Shown: positions 1 through 7,248 of the stretch, one piece after another
How positions within the stretch are numbered: the stretch's first letter is position 1
Layout of the letters: every line of letters begins with the position of its first letter
Source: Pseudomonadota bacterium
Lineage (GTDB): Bacteria > Pseudomonadota > Alphaproteobacteria > Acetobacterales > Acetobacteraceae
Reading direction: 5' to 3'
Length of the DNA stretch: 8,320 nucleotides
NCBI GenBank assembly: GCA_021845555.1
Contig: JAJZVS010000165.1
Location: forward strand, 1 to 8,320
Translations under genes and position numbers: made by a program
The notes under the pieces: model-generated
Told to the model about the DNA's origin: nothing
Database searches by the model: none
Seen by the model: only the letters and a program-made list of their open reading frames with translations

Positions 1-762
1 TTCTTCCTCCTCCCCGCCGCGGCCGGCGCGCAGGCGCAGGGTCTCGGTCGGGGTGGCCGGGGCGGCGGGAGCGGCGCCGGGGCGGCGGCGCGCGTCCTCC
101 CCGGGCCTGGCGGGGCCAGGGCGGCCTGCGGGCGCGGGGCGCGCGGTTTGCGGCGCACCGGCGGCGGCACCGCTGCGGGCCACCGCGGCATGTTCGGCGT
201 CGGCCTCAGACTCGGCCGGGGCGGCCAGCGGCGTGCCCGCGGCGGCGGCGGCAGCGGCGGCAGCGGCGGCGCGACGGGCCGCGTTCTCCTCCTCGCGGCG
301 CGCCGCGGCATCGGCTTCCTGCTGCGCGGCTTCGGCCTCGGCGGCCTTGCGCGCATCCTCCTCGCGCCGGCGCGCCTCCTCGGCGGCCGACAGGATGGAG
401 ATCTTCTCCTGCTCGCGGCGCTCGGCCTCGCGGCGCGCGGACTCGCGCTGCTGCTCGACCAGGGCGCGCTGGCGGGCGGCCAGTTCGGTGGCGGTCAGGG
501 CGCGCGCGGGTCCGGTCGCGGGGCGTCCCGCGGAGGACGGACGGGCGCCCTGCGCGGCACCGCCGCCGCCAGGGGCGGCCGGAGCGGGCGCGGCGCCGGG
601 GGCGCGCTTCTTGCGCACCTCGACCTGCACCACCTTGGACCGGCCATGGCTGAAGCTCTGCCGGACCGAACCGGCATCGACCGTCCGTCCGATCTCGAGC
701 CGTCCGGCGGGCCGCAGGGAAAGCCTGCCCTTGCTCGCGTCCTGATCGTTGCCTTCGTTCAT
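1..762 (-). CDS. infB: Translation initiation factor IF-2, N-terminal 254 codons (runs off left edge)
   Basis: IF-2 is the GTPase that brings initiator tRNA to the 30S subunit and promotes subunit joining. Only the N-terminal extension is in the window; the IF2_N, G and C-terminal domains lie beyond base 1. Residues about 13-52 read GRLSLRPAGRLEIGRTVD followed by VRQSFSHGRSKVVQVEVRKK, the IF-2-associated motif typical of alphaproteobacteria. Next come a Pro/Ala/Gly linker, a highly charged Arg/Glu/Gln/Ala stretch (about residues 93-165, likely coiled coil or long helix), an 11-alanine run (165-175) and a second Pro/Ala/Arg linker ending in PTETLRLRAGRGG. The ATG shares one base with the ylxR stop (TAATG), and AGGCGGGG lies just upstream, so the start is well supported and translational coupling is likely. 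There is no stop from 762 to base 1. The family assignment is sure; the rest of the protein is not visible. Confidence 0.95.
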   Translation of the reverse strand, partial: MNEGNDQDASKGRLSLRPAGRLEIGRTVDAGSVRQSFSHGRSKVVQVEVRKKRAPGAAPAPAAPGGGGAAQGARPSSAGRPATGPARALTATELAARQRALVEQQRESARREAERREQEKISILSAAEEARRREEDARKAAEAEAAQQEADAAARREEENAARRAAAAAAAAAAAGTPLAAPAESEADAEHAAVARSGAAAGAPQTARPAPAGRPGPARPGEDARRRPGAAPAAPATPTETLRLRAGRGGEEEE

Positions 763-1592
763 TACCCCGCCTGTCGGGCTGCGCCCGCTGATCCAAAGTC
801 CCGGGCTGTGCCCGCCGATACGCCGCCGCGGGCTGTGCCCGCCGATCCACAGTCGCGGGCTGTGCCCGCCGATCCACAGTCACGGGCTTCGCCCGTTCGC
901 TCGCGGCCCGCTTGCGCGGCCCCTTGATGGCCGGCGTCGCCGCCGGCCGATTCCGTTGCCGCTTGCGCCGCCGGCCGTTCCGCCGACACGCCGGCAAGCC
1001 CGGCCAGTTTGTCAGCCGCCTCGGCCAGCGCCTCGGCCAGACGTCCGTGCGCAAGGGCGACATGCACCGTGCGCGCACGGCCGAAAACCGCCCCGATCGC
1101 CGCGGCCGACAGCGGCCGGACCACCCGGACAACCCGACTGCCGTCGCCCTGGCCGCCCGCGATCCGGTCACCCAGGAAGCGCCGGCATTCGTCGGCGCTG
1201 CCGTCGGCGGCCTGCACGATCAGGCCGGCACGACCCGCGGCCAGAAATTCGCCGGCCTTGTCGAATCCCGCGACGGCCTGCCCGGCACGCCGGGCCAGAC
1301 CGAGATGCGACACGATCCGTTCCTCAAGCCCCGCCCGCAGTCGCGCCAACAGATCCGACGGCACGACCACCGGTGCACGCGCTGCCCTGGCGAACAGCCC
1401 CCTCGCCCGTGCGGTTTCTATCACATCGGCTCGCGCGCTCAACCACATTCCCCGCCCGGGCAGGCGTCCGGCCAGATCGGCCACCAGCGCACGGTCCGGA
1501 CCGATCACGAAGCGGATCATTTCCCCCTTCGGCCGGCGTTCGCGCGTCGCCAGACAGCGCCGCAGCGGGCCGGTTTCCGGCTCGTCCAGCAT
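762..1592 (-). CDS. ylxR: YlxR (DUF448) RNA-binding protein fused to an L7Ae-like domain
   Basis: This 276-residue protein sits between nusA and infB, the classic YlxR position. Residues 9-75 are the YlxR/DUF448 domain: PLRRCLATRERRPKGEMIRF, then the basic loop LPGRGMWLSARADVIETAR. Residues about 88-200 resemble an L7Ae/YlxQ-type RNA-binding fold (HLGLARRAGQAVAGFDKAGE, then AGRAGLIVQAADGS). This YlxR-L7Ae fusion is common in alphaproteobacteria and is usually about 200-240 residues long. Here a further tail of about 75 residues follows, ending in 9-residue repeats (ARDCGSAGT-like, 236-272) with no recognised function. The ATG at 1592 has GAGG five bases upstream. The frame stays open upstream to the nusA stop, so a longer, non-ATG start cannot be excluded. 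The stop overlaps the infB start by one base. The likely role is RNA or ribosome binding or nucleoid-linked transcription control; the exact function in this clade is unsettled. Confidence 0.92.
   Translation of the reverse strand: MLDEPETGPLRRCLATRERRPKGEMIRFVIGPDRALVADLAGRLPGRGMWLSARADVIETARARGLFARAARAPVVVPSDLLARLRAGLEERIVSHLGLARRAGQAVAGFDKAGEFLAAGRAGLIVQAADGSADECRRFLGDRIAGGQGDGSRVVRVVRPLSAAAIGAVFGRARTVHVALAHGRLAEALAEAADKLAGLAGVSAERPAAQAATESAGGDAGHQGAAQAGRERTGEARDCGSAGTARDCGSAGTARGGVSAGTARDFGSAGAARQAG
775..895 (-). repeat. 27-bp tandem repeat array with a hairpin in every unit, inside the 3' end of ylxR
   Basis: Four full 27-bp units (775-801, 802-828, 829-855, 856-882) and a partial fifth (from 883) lie head to tail. 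On the plus strand each begins CGGGCTGTGCCCG or a one- or two-base variant: a 5-bp stem CGGGC/GCCCG around a 3-nt loop, five hairpins in all. The period is nine codons, so the array encodes ARDCGSAGT-like units at the YlxR C-terminus. Two units (829-855 and 856-882) differ at only a few positions, the others more. The last hairpin (775-787) ends a few bases before the infB ribosome-binding site and start (762). Confidence 0.9.
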
Positions 1593-1680
1593 GACGTCCT
1601 CGGCCCCGACATCCTCGGCAGCAACGGCCTCGGCAGCGACGTTCGCCGGCGCGGCGTCAGCGTCGGGGGTGCGGGCGGGA
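1593..1680 (-). other. 88-nt open spacer between nusA and ylxR with repeated GAG-GAY-GTC codons
   Basis: This gap is the longest in an otherwise tight operon. In the ylxR frame it has no stop and would encode an acidic, Ala-rich stretch with three degenerate copies of a GAG-(GAC/GAT/GCC)-(GTC/GTT) block. No ATG, GTG or TTG occurs in that frame here. An in-frame ATT (1683-1685) overlaps the nusA TGA as ATTGA. The copy nearest ylxR supplies the GAGG ribosome-binding site. I cannot tell whether the stretch is translated. Confidence 0.6.
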
Positions 1681-3261
<1,581 letters not shown>

Positions 3262-3270
3262 GGCGGTCTC

Positions 3271-3807
3271 TCAGTTGGTTCGCGGCGGTTGGGCGGTGGC
3301 TTCGATCAGCGCGTCGGTCAGCACGAGACGGGCACGGCGGAGGCTCCCGAACGGCAAGGCCACTTCCTGCCCGTCGTCCAGGCGCAGGCGGGCCGCTTGC
3401 GCATCGGCGCCGAGCACCACGCCGGCGAAGCGCTTGCGGCCGTCCACCGGCATCTCGGTCTCGGCGCGGGCCAGATGGCCGGCGAAGCGGTTCCAGTCCT
3501 TCACCCGGGTGAGCGGGCGGTCGATGCCGGCGGAACTCACCTCCAGCTGCCAAGCGCGGGGCAACGGGTCCTCGACATCGAGGACGGCACCGAGCGCGTG
3601 GCTGATCGCCTCGCAATCGGCCACCGCGATCAGCGAACCGTCGGCGCGGTCGGCCATCACCTGCACGGTCGGCCGGTCCCGGCCCAGCACGGCGACCCGC
3701 ACGAGCTCGTAGCCCATCGCTTCGAGCGTGGGCGCCACAAGGGCGGCCAGCCGGGCTTCGAGGCCCGGATGCGGCAGATCGGCGGTGCGACGGTCGGAGT
3801 GCGGCAA
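3271..3807 (-). CDS. rimP: Ribosome maturation factor RimP (start codon uncertain)
   Basis: RimP binds the 30S subunit and assists its maturation, and it is normally the first gene of the nusA-infB operon. The recognisable domain starts at HPGLEARLAALVAPTLEAMG, continues with YELVRVAVLGRDRPTVQVMAD, the family signature LEVSSAGIDRPLTRVKDW and a C-terminal barrel (FAGVVLGADAQAARLRLDDG). No ATG precedes the domain in this frame. Candidates are tandem TTG codons at 3810 and 3807, chosen here as giving about 178 residues (a normal size), or GTG at 3834. The GTG lies within a terminator-like hairpin, and none of the three has a good ribosome-binding site. The frame stays open to a TTG at 3999, but that segment crosses the putative promoter and has no RimP-like sequence. 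Identity is certain; the N-terminus is not. Confidence 0.93.
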   Translation of the reverse strand: MPHSDRRTADLPHPGLEARLAALVAPTLEAMGYELVRVAVLGRDRPTVQVMADRADGSLIAVADCEAISHALGAVLDVEDPLPRAWQLEVSSAGIDRPLTRVKDWNRFAGHLARAETEMPVDGRKRFAGVVLGADAQAARLRLDDGQEVALPFGSLRRARLVLTDALIEATAQPPRTN

Positions 3808-3808
3808 C

Positions 3809-3835
3809 AAAAAAAGGCGGCCCGTGAAGGCCACC
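3809..3835 (-). terminator. Intrinsic terminator-like hairpin in the rimP leader (probable attenuator)
   Basis: Read on the minus strand, GGTGGCC - TTCACG - GGCCGCC forms a 7-bp stem (six Watson-Crick pairs and one T-G wobble) followed directly by seven Ts. That is textbook rho-independent terminator form on this strand only, because the plus strand lacks a T tract. No minus-strand gene ends upstream, so it lies between the operon's likely promoter and rimP. A transcription attenuator is the simplest reading. Leader terminators before rimP-nusA are known in enterobacteria (the rimP leader family). Homology with this one is not claimed. Confidence 0.75.
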
Positions 3836-3870
3836 CCCCGTAAAAGCAGCGGAGAATGTGAGTGACAGTT

Positions 3871-3899
3871 CAAATAGCGGCGCAGAGCAGGATTTGCAA
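3871..3899 (-). promoter_or_regulatory. Putative sigma-70 promoter of the rimP-nusA-ylxR-infB operon
   Basis: On the minus strand TTGCAA (3899-3894) is followed after exactly 17 nt by TATTTG (3876-3871), a moderate match to the TTGACA/TATAAT pattern. It predicts a transcript start near 3863 and a leader of about 55 nt ending at the hairpin at 3809-3835. It is the best-placed candidate upstream of rimP, but it rests on pattern alone. Confidence 0.5.
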
Positions 3900-4019
3900 G
3901 CCGGCCCGCGCCGGTGTCCGGCCTTGCCGCGCCCGGAGCCTCGGCCGCGGGGGCATTTTCGCGATCGGTTAACCCCTTCGCCCCAGGCTGGCCGCGCAAC
4001 CGAAAGATAGGGGGCGCGG

Positions 4020-5204
4020 GTGCGCCGGCTGGACTGTCTCGATGGGCTGCGCGGCGGGCTGGCGGTCTATGTGCTGCTGTCCCACCTGATGCCGTTCGCC
4101 GCCCTGCCCGGCTGGGCGCAGGCGCCGTTCGCGCACGGGGAGGCGGCGGTCGATGTGTTCTTCGCCCTCAGCGGCCTCGTGATCCTGCGCTCGCTCGACC
4201 GGTTCGGCTGGCAGCCCGCGCCGTTCCTGCGCGCGCGCGTCCGGCGCATCTTCCCGGTCTATCTGGCGGTGCTCGCGCTCGCCGTCCTGGTGCAGCCGCT
4301 GCCGCGCGGCTTCGCGCACATGCCCTGGATCGGGGCGTCCAGCCCGGCGCGGGCGATCTGGTCGGGCGGCTGGCCGGCCTCCTGGGCGCCCGGAATCCTG
4401 GCCCATCTGACCATGACGCACGGGCTGTTTCCGCACGCCGTGCTGCCCGGCGTGTGGGTGAGCTTCCTCGGCGCGGCCTGGAGCCTGAGCACGGAATGGC
4501 AGTTCTACGCCGTGTTGGCCGCGCTGGCCGCCGTGCGCGGCGGAGGCGATCCGGCCTGGCTGGTGCGGGGGTTCCTGGTGCTGTCCGCCGCCGCGCTGGC
4601 ATGGGGCGCGCTGGCGCCGCCGGGATGGGGTTTCAGCCGCGCCTTCCTGCCGAACAAGGCGCAGTATTTCGCGCTCGGCCTGGCCGGCGCCGGGCTGGTC
4701 TCCGGCGGCGCGCCGCGGCGCTACCTGGCGGTGCTGGGCGGGGTCCTGGTGCTGTGCCTCGTCCAGGGCGGGGCGGGAAAGCTTGCCGCGCCGCTGGTCT
4801 GGTCCGCCTGCCTTGCGATCCAACGGGCCGCCGGGGATGCCGCCGAAGGGGGCACGGGGGGGAGCGCCCGCTGGCTGGCGCGGGCGGCTGGCGTGCCGGC
4901 CGGGCTGCTGCGGTCGCGGCCGATGCAGGCACTCGGAGGGCTGTCCTATTGCCTTTATCTGGTGAACGAGCCGGTGCAGAAGCTCCTCGGCCTGGCGCTG
5001 GCGGCCTGGGCCGGCGGCAATGGGGCACGGTTCACCCTGCTCTGGCTCCCCGGCGCGACGCTGCTGCCGCTGGCCTGCGCCTGGGCCCTGCACGCGGCGA
5101 TCGAGCAACCGGCGATTCGCCGCGGCCGGCACGACGCAACGCCGCGCAGGACCGCGGCGCCGCCCCTGCCCGCCCCGCCAACCGCGGTGTCGCGCTCGGC
5201 CTGA
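4020..5204 (+). CDS. Acyltransferase-3 family membrane protein (OafA/YrhL-like)
   Basis: This 394-residue polytopic membrane protein has all the acyltransferase-3 landmarks. The N-terminus RLDCLDGLRGGLAVYVLLSHL carries the family's conserved histidine (H22). Then come EAAVDVFFALSGLVI (41-55), FLRARVRRIFPVY (69-81), WSLSTEWQFYAVL (154-166), LGGLSYCLYLVNEPVQ (305-320) and the closing HAAIEQPAIR. About ten hydrophobic segments are apparent. Relatives move acetyl or similar groups from a cytoplasmic donor to surface polysaccharides, lipopolysaccharide or peptidoglycan; the acceptor here cannot be read from sequence. The GTG start has a GGGGG purine run about 6 nt upstream and fits the family N-terminus exactly. 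The gene is divergent from rimP and heads a run of plus-strand envelope genes. The C-terminal 25 residues are Pro/Ala/Arg-rich and probably cytoplasmic. The family is certain; the substrate is unknown. Confidence 0.93.
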   Translation: MRRLDCLDGLRGGLAVYVLLSHLMPFAALPGWAQAPFAHGEAAVDVFFALSGLVILRSLDRFGWQPAPFLRARVRRIFPVYLAVLALAVLVQPLPRGFAHMPWIGASSPARAIWSGGWPASWAPGILAHLTMTHGLFPHAVLPGVWVSFLGAAWSLSTEWQFYAVLAALAAVRGGGDPAWLVRGFLVLSAAALAWGALAPPGWGFSRAFLPNKAQYFALGLAGAGLVSGGAPRRYLAVLGGVLVLCLVQGGAGKLAAPLVWSACLAIQRAAGDAAEGGTGGSARWLARAAGVPAGLLRSRPMQALGGLSYCLYLVNEPVQKLLGLALAAWAGGNGARFTLLWLPGATLLPLACAWALHAAIEQPAIRRGRHDATPRRTAAPPLPAPPTAVSRSA

Positions 5205-5365
5205 ACCGGTCGGCACGCGCCCCTCGCACGCGCCCCTGGCACGAATCGCGAAGCCACGCGCCATTTCGGCGCGACGGCGCTATAGATGCGGCTCCGCGGC
5301 CCCGACGCGGAGCGCCGCAGCGGGACCCCGCGCGGCGGTGTTGCCCCCCGACCGGAAGTCCCCCG
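5205..5365 (+). promoter_or_regulatory. Intergenic spacer with a 12-bp direct repeat, TATAGAT box and GC hairpin
   Basis: The spacer between the acyltransferase and the lipoprotein gene holds two copies of GCACGCGCCCCT (5213-5224, 5226-5237), a TATAGAT at 5281 that could be a -10 element (no convincing -35 upstream), and a perfect 8-bp stem, GCTCCGCG/CGCGGAGC (5291-5298 and 5306-5313), with a 7-nt loop. The hairpin lacks a T tract, so it looks like leader structure rather than an intrinsic terminator. A separate promoter for the lipoprotein gene is possible but weakly supported. Confidence 0.35.
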
Positions 5366-6058
5366 ATGCACGCGCCTCGCCCGGTTTCGCCCTGCCCCGG
5401 CCTGGAGTGCCCCGAAACCGGCGATCCCCGGCTGCTCCACGGCCTACCCGATGCCCCCCCCCAGGCCCCCCTCCGCCCGGAGCGGCGCGGGACCCGGCCC
5501 GCGACGGCGTCGCCCCGACTGCGGCTGGCCGCGAGCCTGCTGGCCGTTGCCGGCCTGCTCGGCTGCCAACATCCGCCGAGCGCGCCGCCGCCCGCTCCTA
5601 CCCTGTCTCTGCCGCTGCCCCCCGCCGCGCCGCCGCCCGCCCCCGCCCTCCCCGCCGAGGCCACCGTGTGGCGCTTCAGCACCGGACCGGACAGCTGCAC
5701 CGGCCAGGCGCTCGGGCATGACGCGACGTTCAGCGTCCGGCTCTGGCGCGGGCACGGCGCGACATTCGTCCTGACCGCCCGGCCGCAACCGGGAGCGCCG
5801 ACGCTGTCGGGATTCGCCCAGCTCCGCTTCCAGGGGCCCGCCGGCGGCTGGAGCGCCTTCGCCCGCCTCGGCCCCGGCCCGGTCGCGGCGAGCAGCCTGC
5901 CGCTGACCGACCGCGCGGTGGGTCGCGTCGCGCTGTTGCTGAGCGGCGGCACGCTCACGCCGATCGGCACCGGCGCGGCGCTGCCGAGCCTGCGCCTTCC
6001 CCCGGCGGGCGCCGCCGGACGGACCTGGTTCGCCTGCGCGCGCGGCATGCTGTACTGA
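5366..6058 (+). CDS. Putative proline-rich lipoprotein of unknown function
   Basis: I do not recognise a family for this 230-residue protein. A hydrophobic segment (51-66, RLRLAASLLAVAGLLG) ends in the lipobox LLGC with the acceptor cysteine at 67, so the mature part is likely a lipid-anchored periplasmic or outer-membrane protein. A Pro/Ala linker (70-97) leads to a domain of about 130 residues starting AEATVWRFSTGPDSC and ending WFACARGMLY; two cysteines (111 and 224) could pair. The ATG at 5366 has GGAAG 7 nt upstream and is the only usual start in frame before the lipobox. It leaves about 50 residues ahead of the hydrophobic core, very long for a lipoprotein signal, and that stretch includes CPGLEC and is coded across a C9 run. 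The true N-terminus is therefore doubtful. Codon use and the coherent C-terminal domain support a real gene. Confidence 0.75.
   Translation: MHAPRPVSPCPGLECPETGDPRLLHGLPDAPPQAPLRPERRGTRPATASPRLRLAASLLAVAGLLGCQHPPSAPPPAPTLSLPLPPAAPPPAPALPAEATVWRFSTGPDSCTGQALGHDATFSVRLWRGHGATFVLTARPQPGAPTLSGFAQLRFQGPAGGWSAFARLGPGPVAASSLPLTDRAVGRVALLLSGGTLTPIGTGAALPSLRLPPAGAAGRTWFACARGMLY
5454..5462 (+). repeat. C9 homopolymer within the lipoprotein coding region
   Basis: Nine consecutive Cs follow the ATG at 5451-5453 and precede AGGCCCCC. They lie in the coding stretch between the chosen start and the lipobox of the lipoprotein gene. A one-base change would disconnect that start from the lipobox frame. A sequencing or slippage artefact is possible at such a run. 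Confidence 0.85.
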
Positions 6059-6150
6059 CTGGCGCAGGCGAACTGGCGGGCGCAGCCGAGCCGCCTGTCA
6101 ACGCGCCCCATCTCCCCGCACGCAAGCCTGTTCCCCGACCGGAGAGCCCG

Positions 6151-7248
6151 ATGCCGCCACGGACGCCGCAAGCCGCCCCCGGGGGCGCCGGCGCACTATC
6201 CTCCCCGCCCGCCGCGCCGGCCGCGCCCGGAGGCGCCGGCGGCGGCTTCGCGCTGCGCGGTCTGACCGGGACCCGCCTGTGGCATGCGCCCTGGGTGGTG
6301 CTCGCGCTCGCCAACCTGCTGTGGGCCGGCAATATCGTCCTGGCGCGCGGGGTGGCGGAGCTGGTGCCGCCGGTCGCGCTCGCCTATTGGCGCTGGACCG
6401 GCGCGTTCGTGCTCTCGTTGCCGTTTGCCTGGCGGCATCTGCGGCAGGACGCGCCGGTGCTCGCCCGGCACTGGCGGATGATGCTGCTGCTGTCGGCCAC
6501 CGGCATCGCCACCTACAATACGATGTCCTACATCGCGCTCGATCAGACCACGGCGCTCAATGTGCTGCTGCTGCAATCGGTGCAGCCGGTGCTGATCATC
6601 GTCTGGGCGATGCTGCTGTTCGCGGAATGGCCGGGCCCGCGCCAGGGCGCCGGCGTGCTGGTCTCGCTGGCCGGCGTGGCGGTGATCGCCGGGCGCGGCT
6701 CGGCTGCGGTGCTGTTCGGGCTGCGGCTCAATCCGGGGGATGTGTGGATCCTGGGCGGGCTGGCGATCTACGGCATCTATTGCGTGATGCTGCGGCGGCG
6801 GCCCCCGGTGCATCCGATCAGCTTCCTGTCCGCGGCGATGGGGATCGGTTCGGTAATGATGCTGCCGTTCTACCTGGCCGAACTGGCCTCGGGCGCGCAT
6901 ATCCATGCCGGCGCGCACGCGTTCCTGGCGATGGGCTACATGGCGGTCTTTCCGTCCTTCATCGCCTATCTGCTGTTCAACCGCGGGATCGAGCTGATCG
7001 GCGCGGCGCGGGCCGGGCAATCCATGCATCTGATGCCGCTGTTCGGCAGCCTGCTCGCGGTGGTGTTCCTGGGCGAGCATTTCCGCGCCTACCATGCCGC
7101 CGGGATCGCGCTGATCGCGGCCGGCATCCTGCTTGCCTCCTGGCGAAGCGGCGCTGGGCGAAGCGGCGCTGGGCGACGCGGCGTTGGGCGACGCGGCGTT
7201 GGGCGAGGCCGGCCCGCGCCGGCGAAGGAGGCATCCCGTGTCGCGTAG
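6151..7248 (+). CDS. EamA/DMT-superfamily membrane transporter
   Basis: This 365-residue protein has the two-copy EamA layout with about ten transmembrane helices. Repeat one begins near VVLALANLLWAGNIVLARGV (49-68) and includes YIALDQTTALNVLLLQSVQP (127-146), a typical EamA helix pair. Repeat two begins near DVWILGGLAIYGIYCVMLRR and includes FIAYLLFNRGIELIGAARAG and FGSLLAVVFLGEHFRAYHAA, ending at residue 330. Relatives export amino acids, nucleobases or other metabolites; the substrate is not predictable here. The ATG has GGAG at 6141-6144, 6 nt upstream. Unlike most relatives it carries a Pro/Gly/Ala-rich N-terminal extension of about 35 residues and a basic C-terminal tail (332-365) of RSGAG/RRGVG repeats. 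Its last 11 bases overlap the next gene, so the two are co-transcribed and probably translationally coupled. Confidence 0.92.
   Translation: MPPRTPQAAPGGAGALSSPPAAPAAPGGAGGGFALRGLTGTRLWHAPWVVLALANLLWAGNIVLARGVAELVPPVALAYWRWTGAFVLSLPFAWRHLRQDAPVLARHWRMMLLLSATGIATYNTMSYIALDQTTALNVLLLQSVQPVLIIVWAMLLFAEWPGPRQGAGVLVSLAGVAVIAGRGSAAVLFGLRLNPGDVWILGGLAIYGIYCVMLRRRPPVHPISFLSAAMGIGSVMMLPFYLAELASGAHIHAGAHAFLAMGYMAVFPSFIAYLLFNRGIELIGAARAGQSMHLMPLFGSLLAVVFLGEHFRAYHAAGIALIAAGILLASWRSGAGRSGAGRRGVGRRGVGRGRPAPAKEASRVA
7144..7203 (+). repeat. Four 15-bp tandem repeats at the 3' end of the EamA gene
   Basis: Two copies of CGAAGCGGCGCTGGG (7144-7158, 7159-7173) are followed by two copies of CGACGCGGCGTTGGG (7174-7188, 7189-7203). 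Each variant pair is internally identical, suggesting duplication of a single unit, divergence and a second duplication, or slippage. The 15-bp period keeps the frame and encodes a basic five-residue unit (RSGAG or RRGVG) after the last membrane helix. Confidence 0.92.
7225..7231 (+). promoter_or_regulatory. Strong Shine-Dalgarno fixing the start of the PRC-barrel gene
   Basis: AAGGAGG lies 6 nt before the GTG at 7238, inside the end of the EamA gene. It is the best ribosome-binding site in the window. It decides for GTG 7238 over the longer frame open from 7133, whose extra residues are EamA-tail repeats read in another frame. Confidence 0.85.

Noticed and set aside
775..895. A CRISPR array
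   Set aside because: The 27-bp periods are contiguous with no unique spacers, and they code in frame within ylxR.
3271..3999. A 242-residue version of RimP starting at TTG 3999
   Set aside because: The extra 64 residues have no family similarity and would cross the putative promoter and the terminator-like hairpin.
3836..4019. A tRNA gene upstream of rimP, as metY in enterobacteria
   Set aside because: I could not find a cloverleaf, T-loop GTTCRA or CCA end on either strand in this interval.
3914..6058. A 714-codon plus-strand open frame through the acyltransferase region
   Set aside because: Its first part is the wrong frame of the acyltransferase gene, rich in Arg/Gly/Ala. Only the end from 5366 is a plausible gene, annotated as the lipoprotein.
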